The notes: generated by a model not told the origin, from the letters alone. A stretch of DNA of 64,000 nucleotides from Rhizobium sp. ICMP 5592 (GCF_009498525.1 NZ_QSNT01000003.1:1238222-1302221); one strand, 5' to 3'; shown: positions 45,802 to 55,480, counted from the stretch's first letter. A program made the numbers and translations.

Positions 45802-45846
45802 AACAGGTCAATCATCCTCTTTTTAAAACAGGACGATTGACCTGTT
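45802..45846. promoter_or_regulatory. Two tandem TetR-type operators
   Basis: Site 1 (45802-45821) is AACAGG-N8-CCTCTT; site 2 (45827-45846) is AACAGG-N8-CCTGTT, 25 bp further on. The outer 12-mers AACAGGTCAATC and GATTGACCTGTT are also perfect inverted copies. Site 2 abuts the ribosome site of the NIPSNAP gene. Confidence 0.7.
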
Positions 45847-45856
45847 AGGAGAGAAC

Positions 45857-46585
45857 ATGGAATCCCATACCGTATTTGAACTCCGCCGCTACCGGCTGCT
45901 TCCCGGAGGCCGGGAACCGTTGATTGACCTGTTCGACAGGGAATTCGTTGAACCGCAGGAAGCGCTGGGCATGCGTGTCGAAGCGGAGTTTCGCGACCTT
46001 GAGGATCCCAATGCTTTCGTCTGGGTCCGCTCCTTCCGGGACATGGAAGCGCGGACGGAAGCGCTCCAATCCTTTTATTCAGGCCCCATCTGGAAAAAAC
46101 ACGGGCCAGACGCAAACGCCACGATGCTCAACTCGGACAATGTGCTGCTGCTGAAATCGGCGGGCGCCATGCAACCCTTCGCGCGCAATCTGCAACGAAA
46201 GCAGGAGACGGAGCGGCCCGAAACGAGCGGCATCGTCATTGCGAATACTTGCTCGCTGGCACCAACGAAAGAGACCGATTTCGCGAGTTTCTTTTTCGAT
46301 CACGCACTCCCGGTTATCCAGGATGCCGGCGCACGGGTTGAGGCCGCGTTTGTCACGGAGCAAAGCCCGAACGGTTTTCGGAGGCTCCCGGTTCGCGAGG
46401 GCGAGACCGTCTTCGTTTGGTTCGAATGCCACGAGGACGAGGCAGGCGTGGCGCGCTACCGGGAGCGTCTGCGCCGGAATGCCGATTGGACGGACGACAT
46501 CTACCCGCGCATGGACAGCCTGTGCTGGCGTGACATCGAGGTGGCGCGCTTGACGCCGACGTCACGGTCGCTCTGCGCTTGGTGA
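45857..46585 (+). CDS. NIPSNAP-family protein, 242 aa
   Basis: A soluble protein built of two dimeric alpha/beta-barrel (ferredoxin-like) halves: residues about 3-105 (TVFELRRYRLLPGGREPLIDLFDREFV) and about 125-230. The N-terminal YELRxY-type segment is the NIPSNAP hallmark. The function of this family in bacteria is unclear; some act in small-molecule oxidation or binding. AGGAGAG lies before the ATG, directly after the TetR sites, so tight repression by the divergent TetR is likely. Confidence 0.85.
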   Translation: MESHTVFELRRYRLLPGGREPLIDLFDREFVEPQEALGMRVEAEFRDLEDPNAFVWVRSFRDMEARTEALQSFYSGPIWKKHGPDANATMLNSDNVLLLKSAGAMQPFARNLQRKQETERPETSGIVIANTCSLAPTKETDFASFFFDHALPVIQDAGARVEAAFVTEQSPNGFRRLPVREGETVFVWFECHEDEAGVARYRERLRRNADWTDDIYPRMDSLCWRDIEVARLTPTSRSLCAW

Positions 46586-46649
46586 TTGGACTTAGCCATT
46601 TTTGTCCGCTTGCTCGCAAAAGCAGTGGACCGTGCCACGCATCGCGGCC

Positions 46650-47387
46650 TCAGCCAATTCGCCATCCGCCATTGACCGGAATGACGGCGCCCGTGACGAA
46701 GGAACCCGCCGGCGACGCAAGCCAGAGCACGGCGCCGGCAATGTCGGCCGGCGTGCCCGGCCGTCCCACGAGCGTCTCGGCGACAATCGAGGCAATGCGT
46801 TCTTCGGGCCAGGCACCAGTGAAGCCCGTGTCCGCGATAAAGCCTGGCGCAATGACGTTCGCGGTGATGCCGCGCGGTGCCAGCTCGCGCGCCAGCGCAT
46901 AGGTCAGGCCATGCAGGCCGGATTTCGCCGCAGCATAGGCAAGGCTGCCCGGCCTGCTGCCGCCGGTCTGAGCGCCGATGGAACTGATGTTGATGAGGCG
47001 GCCGCCGGGGCTTGCGAGCAAGAGAGCCGCCGCCTGTGCCATCAAAAAACTGCCCTTGAGGTTGGCGTCGATGACGGCATCCCAGTTCGTCTCGGCTTCC
47101 TCCGCCGGTGTCGAGAGACTGACGCTGCGAACAAAGCCCGCCGCATTCACAAGAACGTCTATGTGGTCGAGGTCGGACAGTGCGGCATGCACTTCACGGC
47201 GGCGCCCGACGTCCGCCCGCCGCCACGAGCATACCGGGCCGAGCTTTTCCGCAGCATTGCGGAGACGCTTCTCGTCCCGGCCGATCAAGACGATATCGTA
47301 GCCGGTCCCCGCCAACGCTTCCGCGATACCGAAACCGATGCCGCTGGCTCCACCTGTTACGACCGCGATCCTTCTGTCATTCATCAT
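46650..47387 (-). CDS. SDR-family oxidoreductase
   Basis: A 245-residue classical short-chain dehydrogenase: VVTGGASGIGFGIAEAL (cofactor Gly motif), DVLVNAAGF, the catalytic Ser in INISSIGAQ, and YAAAKSG (YxxxK). The start is taken at 47387 (MMNDRRIAV), with GGGG about 8 bases upstream; 47384 is equally possible. It is divergent from a LysR gene that probably regulates it. The substrate is unknown. Confidence 0.9.
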   Translation of the reverse strand: MMNDRRIAVVTGGASGIGFGIAEALAGTGYDIVLIGRDEKRLRNAAEKLGPVCSWRRADVGRRREVHAALSDLDHIDVLVNAAGFVRSVSLSTPAEEAETNWDAVIDANLKGSFLMAQAAALLLASPGGRLINISSIGAQTGGSRPGSLAYAAAKSGLHGLTYALARELAPRGITANVIAPGFIADTGFTGAWPEERIASIVAETLVGRPGTPADIAGAVLWLASPAGSFVTGAVIPVNGGWRIG

Positions 47388-47465
47388 CTTCAACCCCATG
47401 CACTGAACGAAGTTCTTAGGATCAGCGTGGGAGCGCGATATGTCCAATACCGTTGATCTGCTTCT

Positions 47466-47486
47466 ACGATATGATAAATGTATCGT
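47466..47486. promoter_or_regulatory. Palindrome at the start of the LysR gene
   Basis: ACGATA and TATCGT arms 9 bases apart. It ends exactly at the ATG at 47487 and covers the alternative ATG at 47478, so it may be an autoregulatory site and hints that 47487 is the true start. Confidence 0.45.
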
Positions 47487-48360
47487 ATGCTCAGCCTGCG
47501 TCAGTTTCAGCAGTTCCTCGCCGTTGCCGAAACCATGAGTTTCCGGCGGGCGGCGGAGCGCCTCAATATGGCGCAGCCGCCGCTGACCGCCGCGATCCGG
47601 CAAATGGAGGAGACAATCGGCGTTCGGCTCTTCGAGCGAACGAACCGGATCACCGGCCTGACGGCGGCGGGCGAGGTTTTACGCGAGGAAGCGCAAAGAA
47701 CGATCGCCCAGGCCGAACGCGCCGTGACTCTTGCGCGGCGCGCGGGGACCGGGGAGATCGGGTCGCTTCGCATCGGGTTTGTCGCCAGCGCCGTGCGGCG
47801 GCTGCTGCCGATCCTCATCGCCGCATTTCGGGAGCAACATCCGGCCGTCGTGCTGGAACTTGAGGAAGTCCCGACGGCTCGGCAGATCGCCGCCATTCTC
47901 GACGATCGCATGGATGTCGGGATCGTCGCCCTTCCGCTCCCGTCCGACGTGGAGCATCGCATCACGGTGCAGACGATGGTGAAGAGCCGGCTGGTTGCCG
48001 CCATTCCCGCCCGTCATCCATTGGCCAACGCCATCGACACGCCGCTTGCTTTGGCAGCACTTGCCGATCAGCCGTGGATCCTCTTTCCAGCGGGCGAAGG
48101 TCCCGGCCTTCATTCGACGATCCTGCACGCCTGCGCGGAGGCCGGCTTTACCCCACGGGTCGCCCAGCGTGCGGTGCAGATGGAAACCATTATCGGCCTC
48201 GTGGCGGCAGGTCTTGGGGTCGCTCTGGTTCCCCGCCTGTTTAACGAGACGCCTCGCGAAGGAGTAGTGTTTCGCGAACTGACCGGCTCCGGCTCCCCCG
48301 TCCCTTACGAAACCGCGCTCGCCTGGCGGAAAGACAATCATCTTCCCACCCTCAAAGCCT

Positions 48361-48386
<26 letters not shown>
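47478..48386 (+). CDS. LysR-family transcriptional regulator
   Basis: A 302-residue regulator (299 if ATG 47487 is used). HTH: LRQFQQFLAVAETMSFRRAAERLNMAQPPLTAAIRQMEETIGVRLFER. The effector domain starts near 90 (GSLRIGFVASAVRRLLP), similar in style to the BenM/CatM group. It is divergent from the SDR gene. Its 3' end overlaps the convergent isochorismatase gene by 26 bp. Confidence 0.92.
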
Positions 48387-48957
<571 letters not shown>

Positions 48958-49012
48958 CGATCGTTTGGCCTGTCGGCGCGATTTGAAACTGATTGGGTAG
49001 TTGTGGTTCCGG

Positions 49013-49930
49013 TCACCTGTCCGCAAGGGGGACTGCGCGGCCGATGCTCCGCGCGGTGTCCATGAATGCCCTGAGCTTCGGCGCGAGTTCGGCGCGGCGG
49101 GGAAAATAGAGGAAGAGGCCGTCCTCGGTGACGGCGTAAGGTTCCAGCACCTGAATGAGCCTGCCCGCCGTGATATCGGCCTCTACCAGGGGCTCGAACA
49201 CATAGGCGAGGCCAACGCCGGCCAGTGCCAGTTCGACGGCCGAGTGCGATTCCGTGACGATCGCTGAACCTCGCACCGCAACGGCCACATCGCGGCCATC
49301 CTGTACCAAGTCCCACTGATAGAGTCCGCCAGAACGGATGAGCCTGTAGCCGATGCAATTGTGTTGCGAAAGATCCGTCAGGTTCATCGGGCGACCACGG
49401 TTGCCGATATAGCCGGGGGATGCAACTACGATAGAGCGGAACGGCGGAGTCAGCCGCACCGCCACCATGTCCTGCGCGATCATCTCGCCGATGCGGATGC
49501 CGGCGTCGAAGCCTTCGGAGACAATATCGGTCAGGCGTTCATCGGAGAAGATCTCGACATCGACATCGGGATAGCGCTCCGCCATCGCGGCAATGATCGG
49601 GGTTACGGCAAGCGGCAGGCTGATCCTCGCGGCATTGATCCGGAGCAGGCCGCTGGGCCGGCCCTTGACCGCTCGAATGCGCTCCATTCGCTCATGAATA
49701 TCCTGCAAGGCCGGAGCCAGCGTCCCGATCAGGCTCTTGCCCGCATCCGTCAGCGCGACGCTGCGGGTTGTGCGCGCAAACAGAGGCTGCCCCAGCCGCT
49801 CCTCCACCAGCCGCACGGCATGGCTGACCGCCGACGCGCTCATGCCGAGTTCGGCGGCAGCGGCGGCAAAACCACCACGTCGCGCCACGGCAACGATAAC
49901 GGGCAGATGGGCAAGCAGATCGCGATCCAT
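49013..49930 (-). CDS. LysR-family transcriptional regulator
   Basis: A 305-residue regulator of the large group with HTH LPVIVAVARRGGFAAAAAELGMSASAVSHAVRLVEERLGQPLFAR and an effector domain (LLRINAARISLPLAVTPII). It is divergent from the aldo/keto reductase gene (136-bp gap) and is its likely regulator. Confidence 0.92.
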   Translation of the reverse strand: MDRDLLAHLPVIVAVARRGGFAAAAAELGMSASAVSHAVRLVEERLGQPLFARTTRSVALTDAGKSLIGTLAPALQDIHERMERIRAVKGRPSGLLRINAARISLPLAVTPIIAAMAERYPDVDVEIFSDERLTDIVSEGFDAGIRIGEMIAQDMVAVRLTPPFRSIVVASPGYIGNRGRPMNLTDLSQHNCIGYRLIRSGGLYQWDLVQDGRDVAVAVRGSAIVTESHSAVELALAGVGLAYVFEPLVEADITAGRLIQVLEPYAVTEDGLFLYFPRRAELAPKLRAFMDTARSIGRAVPLADR

Positions 49931-50066
49931 TCATGAACCATATCGCACACTGCATGCGGAATAAACAATCTTATCGAATAGAGGCTTTTTGCGCATCCTA
50001 CGCTTGCGAACCGCGATGCAGGAGAAACTGCCGCGCAAACGAAGTCGACAAGCGAGGAACAAAGCC

Positions 50067-51173
50067 ATGGGCATGACCTATTACACACTCGGCAATAGCG
50101 GCCTGAAGGTGCCGCAGCTTGCGCTCGGCACCATGACCTTCGGGACGGAATGGGGCTGGGGTGCCGACAAGGACACCGCACGCGCTATGTTCGATGCTTA
50201 TGTCGAGGCCGGGGGCAATTTCTTCGACACGGCCGACGCCTATACCGGCGGAACATCGGAAGCGTGGCTGGGCGAATTCATCGCCGAGCGCGGCCTGCGT
50301 GACGAAGCCGTGATCGCCACCAAGTTCAGCATGAATATCTCCGGCAACAATCCGAACACCGCCGGCAACGGCCGCAAGAACATTTTGCGCGCGGTCGAAG
50401 GTTCGCTGAAGCGGCTGAACACCGGCCATATCGACCTCTATTTGCTGCATTGCTGGGACCGGCTGACGCCGCCCGAAGAGATCATGCGTACGCTCGACGA
50501 TCTCATCCGCTCCGGTAAAGTGCGCCATGTCGGCCTTTCCGACGTGCCGGCCTGGTATGCCAGCCGTGCGCAGGCCGTGGCCGAGCACCGGGGCTACGAG
50601 CCGGTCTCGGCGCTGCAAATGGAATATTCGCTGGCGGAGCGCAATATCGAGCAGGAATTCATTCCCTTCGGCACCCGCTATGGTGCCGGCATCATGGTAT
50701 GGAGCCCGCTGGCAAGCGGTTTCCTGAGCGGAAAATACCGGTCCGATTCCAAGGAGCAGGTCAGAGGACGGCTCGAGACCATGCGCGGCTCAAGCAATCC
50801 CGGCTTCCAGAAATTCACCGAGCGCAACTGGGCGATCGTCACCGAGCTTGAAAAAGTGTCAGTCGAGCTTGGCCGTAGCATGGCGCAGGTGGCCGTGAAT
50901 TGGGTGATGACGCAGCCGGGCGTGGCCTCGGTCATCCTCGGTGCCACGAGGTTGGACCAACTCAAGGACAATCTTGCAGCCGTGGAGTTCGAGATCCCGC
51001 CCGAACTGCGCCGCCGCCTGGACGAGGTGAGCGCCCTGCCGCCGATATTCCCCTATTCCTTCTTTGGTTCGGAAATCCAGGGAGGTCTGACGGGCGGAAA
51101 GACCGTCGGATACAAGCCGGAGGGCTATTTTCCCGACCTGACACTGTCGGGAAGCTTTGCGGGTGTAAGCTGA
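50067..51173 (+). CDS. Aldo/keto reductase
   Basis: A 368-residue NADPH-dependent oxidoreductase with a TIM-barrel fold. Asp and Tyr of the tetrad are in NFFDTADAYTGGTSEAWLG, Lys in VIATKFSMN and His in YLLHCWDR; cofactor-binding ASVILGATRLDQLKDNL is near the end. The start at 50067 follows GAGG; 50073 (MTYYTLG) is a close alternative. The gene ends before a strong bidirectional hairpin. Confidence 0.92.
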   Translation: MGMTYYTLGNSGLKVPQLALGTMTFGTEWGWGADKDTARAMFDAYVEAGGNFFDTADAYTGGTSEAWLGEFIAERGLRDEAVIATKFSMNISGNNPNTAGNGRKNILRAVEGSLKRLNTGHIDLYLLHCWDRLTPPEEIMRTLDDLIRSGKVRHVGLSDVPAWYASRAQAVAEHRGYEPVSALQMEYSLAERNIEQEFIPFGTRYGAGIMVWSPLASGFLSGKYRSDSKEQVRGRLETMRGSSNPGFQKFTERNWAIVTELEKVSVELGRSMAQVAVNWVMTQPGVASVILGATRLDQLKDNLAAVEFEIPPELRRRLDEVSALPPIFPYSFFGSEIQGGLTGGKTVGYKPEGYFPDLTLSGSFAGVS

Positions 51174-51207
51174 CGGAAGAACTGGCATCGATGTGACATC
51201 GAGGGTG

Positions 51208-51246
51208 CGGGATCGGCAGGGGACATCAAGCCGCCTGCCGATCCCG
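51208..51246. terminator. Bidirectional hairpin between convergent genes
   Basis: Perfect 13-bp arms CGGGATCGGCAGG and CCTGCCGATCCCG, 13 bases apart, between the stops of the reductase (plus) and the MFS gene (minus). Confidence 0.7.
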
Positions 51247-51252
51247 GCCATT

Positions 51253-52482
51253 TCAGGGCTTCGGTCGATCGGCGGTTTTCGACACGACAAAACCGCCCAC
51301 GATCGCGGCGATTGCCAGCATAGCGGCAAAGCCGGTCGCTCCGATCGACAGCCCCGCCCTGTCAATGACGACACCTGTGGCAATCGGCATCAGGCCGGCC
51401 GGGATATAGCCGCCGATATTGAGAACGGCATTGGCTTCGGCGCGGCGATCGGCCGACACATGCAGGCCGATGAGCGTCAGGCCGCCGAGTTGACCGAGCC
51501 CCTGGCCGCTTCCCGCCAACAGGGCGGCAACGATCAACAGGGCAATATTCGATGTCACGACAGCCAGTGAGACCCCAGCCATGGAGAGGACGGTCGCGGC
51601 GGCGCCGGCAAGGAGGATCGTCCACACGGACCGCCTCTTGATAAGGAACTGCACGCCGGTTGCCGCCAGGAACATGGCGCAGGCCATGCCGCCCGCGATC
51701 AGCGGGTTCGACACGCCGAGCAGCCGGGAAAGCAATGACGGCCCCAGCGACAGGACAAAGGAGGTCGCCGTGATGCCCGGGCCAAAGACAGCGATGCCGG
51801 AGGCGATATGCGGAAGATTGATGCGTGGCACATTGGGCAGCGTCAGACGCCAGGAACGGTCGGCATGGTTCGCGCCGCGCTTCAACGGCAGAAGGATAGC
51901 CATCAGAGCGGCGCTTGCGAGGATGACGAGTTCGATCGTGAAAATCGGCGCAATCGGCGGCTCCAGGGCGAGAGCAAGGCTACCTGCCAGCAGCGGGCCG
52001 AGCCCGGCGCCCAGCACCATCGATACTGAAGCGAGCAGCGACGCCTGCCGTCGGCGCTCCGCTCCGCCGAGATCCACGATCGAGGCCATGCCGGCCGAGA
52101 CGGCGACGCCCACGGCAACACCGGAGAGAAAGCGAGCACCGACAAGCATCGCGATAGAATGAGCGCTGAGGAACAGCAGACAGGCAAGGATCGCCGCCGC
52201 AAGGCCCGGCAGAAGCACAGGCCTGCGCCCGAAGCGATCCGAGAGTTGGCCGGCAACCAGAAGCGTCAGCAGTAACCCGAGAATATAGGCGGAGAAGATT
52301 ATCGTCAGCGTCGCGGACGAGAATCCGATCTCGGCCTGCCAGCGCACATAGAGGGGCGTCGACGCGTTGGAAAGAATGAAGACGGCGGTGACGATCCAGG
52401 CCGCCGCCCACATGCGCCAGGGCGGATCGGCGGCAAGGCAAGTCGGCTGGACGGCGGTATTGGCGGAAAGCGAAGAGGTCAT
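51253..52482 (-). CDS. MFS transporter (DHA1-like)
   Basis: A 409-residue, 12-helix inner-membrane transporter. The loop 2-3 motif is GQLSDRFGRRPVLLPG and a motif-C-like segment lies in helix 5 (VLGAGLGPLLAG). It is probably a drug or metabolite exporter. The start at 52482 (GGAG 6 bases upstream) is preferred over 52494. It is divergent from an ArsR-like gene; three operator copies in the gap (52501-52568) imply direct repression. Confidence 0.9.
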   Translation of the reverse strand: MTSSLSANTAVQPTCLAADPPWRMWAAAWIVTAVFILSNASTPLYVRWQAEIGFSSATLTIIFSAYILGLLLTLLVAGQLSDRFGRRPVLLPGLAAAILACLLFLSAHSIAMLVGARFLSGVAVGVAVSAGMASIVDLGGAERRRQASLLASVSMVLGAGLGPLLAGSLALALEPPIAPIFTIELVILASAALMAILLPLKRGANHADRSWRLTLPNVPRINLPHIASGIAVFGPGITATSFVLSLGPSLLSRLLGVSNPLIAGGMACAMFLAATGVQFLIKRRSVWTILLAGAAATVLSMAGVSLAVVTSNIALLIVAALLAGSGQGLGQLGGLTLIGLHVSADRRAEANAVLNIGGYIPAGLMPIATGVVIDRAGLSIGATGFAAMLAIAAIVGGFVVSKTADRPKP

Positions 52483-52500
52483 GACAGGCTCCATCGAACA

Positions 52501-52568
52501 GTACGAATAAAATCGTACTTAGCATAGTTCGATAAAATTCGTACAGACTAGTTCGACAAAAACCGTAC
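52501..52568. promoter_or_regulatory. Three tandem operators for the ArsR-like regulator
   Basis: Three 18-bp sites of form GTWCGA-N6-YCGTAC at 52501-52518 (perfect palindrome GTACGA/TCGTAC), 52527-52544 (GTTCGA/TCGTAC) and 52551-52568 (GTTCGA/CCGTAC). They start 26 and 24 bp apart and fill the gap between the two divergent genes. Confidence 0.8.
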
Positions 52569-52577
52569 TGGTGTGCT

Positions 52578-52964
52578 ATGCACGCCTTCATGACCACATC
52601 TGCCGCCCTTGCCGATATCCGATTGCCCGACGATCTGCCGCCGCCACTGCCCGAGCCGGCGGTGGATGAACTGCGGCTTGAAGCCGTGATGGGCGCGCTT
52701 GCCGATCCGCTGCGGCTGATTATCATCCGCAAGCTTCTTCTCGAATCGGAAGCCTATGACCACACTTGCGGCTGGTTCGGCTTCGACCGGCCGAAATCCT
52801 CATTGACGCACCATTTCAAGGCGCTGCGGGAAGCGGGTCTGATCCGTCAGAGGCAATATGGGCTGGAACGGCGCAGCCGGGTGCGGACCGAGGATCTCGA
52901 CGTCCGCTTTCCCGGCCTCATCGCTCTGGTCAAGGCATGGGAACCGTCTGCGCCGATTGCCTGA
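52578..52964 (+). CDS. ArsR-like winged-helix regulator
   Basis: A 128-residue DNA-binding protein: LEAVMGALADPLRLIIIRKLLLE leads into the wHTH (RPKSSLTHHFKALREAGLIRQRQYGLERRSRVR). The N-terminus is Pro-rich (LPDDLPPPLPEP). A single Cys (HTCGWFGFDR) is seen, so metal sensing is not obvious. It likely represses itself and the divergent MFS gene through the three sites just upstream. Confidence 0.88.
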   Translation: MHAFMTTSAALADIRLPDDLPPPLPEPAVDELRLEAVMGALADPLRLIIIRKLLLESEAYDHTCGWFGFDRPKSSLTHHFKALREAGLIRQRQYGLERRSRVRTEDLDVRFPGLIALVKAWEPSAPIA

Positions 52965-52994
52965 TCAGCAGGTCACCCAGCTGATCAGACCCGA

Positions 52995-53870
52995 TTACGC
53001 GACATCCGGCCGGCTCTGTTTTCCCGCGTAGTGCGCCGCGATCTCGTCGCTGGTGGTCAGCCACACCCCTTCATGCGCGGCGATATAGGCGAGCGCCTTG
53101 TCGAGGTATTTCGCGCGGAAGGCCTGGCCGACCACGAAGGGGTGAAGTGCCAGTGCCATGACCCGGCCGGAGCTGGCACTGTCGGCATAGAGCTGGTCGA
53201 ACTGATCGACGACCGTCTGGTAGAATTGCTCGCCGGTCAGGCCGTTGGCGCCGAACAGCAGAAGATCGTTGAGCTCGACCGAATAGGGCACCGAGATCAT
53301 GCCGGACACGTTGAGCGCGAAGGGCTGGTCATCAGCCGTCCAGTCCAGCACATAGGAAAGGCCGAGCTCCTTCAGGATTCTCGGGGTCTCGAACGTCTCG
53401 GTGAGGCCCGGCCCCATCCAGCCCTTCGGGCGCTGGCCGGTGGCATGTTCGATCGTATCGATCACATCGGTGAGGAAATGGCGCTCCTCCTCCGGAGCCA
53501 TATTGGCATGCAGCATCGAATTGGTCTTGCCATGGGCGAGCCAGGCCCAGTTTCGCCGCCTGCCCGCCTCGATGATCTCAGGATAATGCGCCACCACGTC
53601 GGAATTCAGCAGGACGGAGGGGCGAATGCCATGCCGGTCGAAGCTTTCGATCATCCGCCAGATGCCGACCCGCGTGCCATAATCGCGCCATCCATGGTTC
53701 AGCGGGTCGGGCTGGAGATGGGCTGTGCCCTGCCAGATGCTGGTCGACGGCTTGCCGAGTTCGAAATGCTCGACATTGAGGCCGACATAGAAGGCCACGC
53801 GCGCGCCGTTCGGCCAGGCGATCTTCGGGCGGTCGATGATGGGGGAATAATCGTAAAGCGTATTTTCCAT
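52995..53870 (-). CDS. Polysaccharide deacetylase-fold protein (PuuE-like)
   Basis: A 291-residue NodB-fold protein similar in layout to the PuuE allantoinase branch: WPNGARVAFYVGLNVEHFE, YGTRVGIWRMIESFDRHGIRPSVLLNSDV, and a C-terminal ALHPFVVGQAFR. Where peptidoglycan deacetylases keep paired metal histidines, this one reads WLAHGKTNS, so it is more likely an amidohydrolase for a small cyclic amide than a wall enzyme. No signal peptide. It is divergent from a LysR gene. Confidence 0.78.
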   Translation of the reverse strand: MENTLYDYSPIIDRPKIAWPNGARVAFYVGLNVEHFELGKPSTSIWQGTAHLQPDPLNHGWRDYGTRVGIWRMIESFDRHGIRPSVLLNSDVVAHYPEIIEAGRRRNWAWLAHGKTNSMLHANMAPEEERHFLTDVIDTIEHATGQRPKGWMGPGLTETFETPRILKELGLSYVLDWTADDQPFALNVSGMISVPYSVELNDLLLFGANGLTGEQFYQTVVDQFDQLYADSASSGRVMALALHPFVVGQAFRAKYLDKALAYIAAHEGVWLTTSDEIAAHYAGKQSRPDVA

Positions 53871-53975
53871 TTGAAACTCCTGCCTCGTTCGGGAGGAGCG
53901 TTGTGTTTCAGGGGACGCTCCTCATTCCGTACGGCGAGGATGAACGCTTGCGGTATTTCAGACAATTGAGCTAAA

Positions 53976-54013
53976 GTTCCGATTATTTCGGAACAGAATT
54001 CCAATATCGGAAC
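53976..54013. promoter_or_regulatory. Paired LysR-type palindromes
   Basis: GTTCCGA/TCGGAAC with a 5-base spacer (53976-53994), then TTCC/GGAAC in the same register (53999-54013). They sit 6-40 bp before the LysR start at 54020 and face the divergent deacetylase-like gene. Confidence 0.6.
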
Positions 54014-54019
54014 GAGCGC

Positions 54020-54934
54020 ATGACGGATGATATTGGGACGATGAGCGCCTTCGTGCGTGCCGCCGATGCCAGGAGCTTCACCATCGCCGGGCAGCAGCTC
54101 GGCCTGTCGTCGTCAGCCGTGGGCAAGGCGATCACACGGCTTGAGGAACGTCTCGGCGTTCGCCTCTTCCACCGCTCGACACGCAGCATCACACTGACCG
54201 AGGAAGGCGCGATGTTCCTGGAGCGATGCCGGCGCATCCTCGGTGAGATCGAGCTGGCGGAACTGGAACTGGCGCAGACCCGTGAGGCGCCGCGCGGTAG
54301 GCTCCGCATCAGCCTTCCCATCGTCAATGCGCTGACAGTGCCGGCGCTCAACGCCTTCATGCGCGCCTATCCGGAGGTGCAACTCGACCTCGAATTCAGC
54401 GATCATCTGGTTGATGTGATCGAAGACGGCTTCGATGCCGTTATCCGTGCAGGTGAGGTATCGGATTCGCGGCTGATGAGCCGCTTGCTACGGGAGTTTC
54501 ACCTGAAGCTCGTCGCCTCGCCGGACTATCTGTCACGTCACGGCATTCCCCGGACGCCCGAGGATCTTGCCGGCCACGCTTGCCTGCTCCATCGATTTGC
54601 CACCAGCCGCAAGTTCGAGCGCTGGCCGCTGCGACGCGACGGCCGGGACCTGGATATCGCGCTCCAACCGGCGGTCGCCGCCAATACGATCGAGCCCTTG
54701 CTGCTGATGGCCGAACAGGGTGTCGGCATCGCCTGCCTGCCGCATTGGCTGGTACGCCGGCAACTTGGCATCGGAAAATTGCGCACGGTGCTCGACGACT
54801 ATGTCGTCCATGCCGGTACGATGCGGATTTTATGGCCGGCCAGCCGATATCCCTCCCCGAAGCTCAGAGTCTTTGTCGACTTCATGAGCGAGCATCTTTT
54901 CGCGGATTCTCTTGAGCAACCGGAAGCCGACTAA
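54020..54934 (+). CDS. LysR-family transcriptional regulator
   Basis: A 304-residue regulator with HTH MSAFVRAADARSFTIAGQQLGLSSSAVGKAITRLEERLGVRLFHR and an effector domain from about 90 (GRLRISLPIVNALTVPAL). It likely acts on the paired palindromes just upstream and regulates the divergent PuuE-like gene. It converges on the HxlR gene (12-bp gap). Confidence 0.92.
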   Translation: MTDDIGTMSAFVRAADARSFTIAGQQLGLSSSAVGKAITRLEERLGVRLFHRSTRSITLTEEGAMFLERCRRILGEIELAELELAQTREAPRGRLRISLPIVNALTVPALNAFMRAYPEVQLDLEFSDHLVDVIEDGFDAVIRAGEVSDSRLMSRLLREFHLKLVASPDYLSRHGIPRTPEDLAGHACLLHRFATSRKFERWPLRRDGRDLDIALQPAVAANTIEPLLLMAEQGVGIACLPHWLVRRQLGIGKLRTVLDDYVVHAGTMRILWPASRYPSPKLRVFVDFMSEHLFADSLEQPEAD

Positions 54935-54946
54935 CAGTTTGACCCG

Positions 54947-55405
54947 TCAATCCTCGTCCGTGACGGGCACCTTGAGAATGAGCGCCTTGTCGGCGGTGAT
55001 CGCACTGCCGTCGTCCGTTCGGACATCGAGGCGAATAGGCCGGCCGGTATCGCGATCGACGAGCTTTGAATGCGGCTCGCCCGGCTCGAACAGATAGCGC
55101 TCTCCCCATTGCCGCAGCGCCACCATGACCGGGAAGAGATCGCGGCCCATATCGGTCAGATGATATTCCTGATGCGCGCCGCCATTGGCCGCCGGAACCG
55201 AGGTGAGGATGCCGCGCTCGACCAGCGTGCGCAGCCGCTGGGCCAGGATGTTCTTGGCAATGCCGAGACTCCTCTGGAATTCGCCGAAGCGCGTCAGCCC
55301 GTCGAAGGCGTCGCGGACGATGAGCAGCGACCACCAGTCGCCGATCGCATCCAGCGATCGCGCGCTCGGACAGTAATTTCCGCTAAGACTCTTCCGGGCG
55401 ACCAT
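54947..55405 (-). CDS. HxlR-family transcriptional regulator
   Basis: A 152-residue wHTH protein. The N-terminal Cys (GNYCPSARSLDAIGDWWSLLIVRDAFDGLTRFGEFQRSLGIAKNILAQRLRTL) is in the usual HxlR position. The start at 55405 has AAGGA upstream; the ATG at 55435 lies inside an operator-like repeat. It is divergent from the MFS gene at 55501, with two direct repeats in the gap. Confidence 0.9.
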   Translation of the reverse strand: MVARKSLSGNYCPSARSLDAIGDWWSLLIVRDAFDGLTRFGEFQRSLGIAKNILAQRLRTLVERGILTSVPAANGGAHQEYHLTDMGRDLFPVMVALRQWGERYLFEPGEPHSKLVDRDTGRPIRLDVRTDDGSAITADKALILKVPVTDED

Positions 55406-55427
55406 GCGTCTTCCTTCGACAGATAGG

Positions 55428-55480
55428 GGTTGCATTATAAAACCGTTCCGCTATTGATCAAATGGTTTCGTTATAAAACC
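55428..55480. promoter_or_regulatory. Two direct-repeat operators for the HxlR regulator
   Basis: GGTTGCATTATAAAACC (55428-55444) and GGTTTCGTTATAAAACC (55464-55480), 36 bp apart. Each is itself a partial palindrome (GGTTT/AAACC). Confidence 0.7.
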
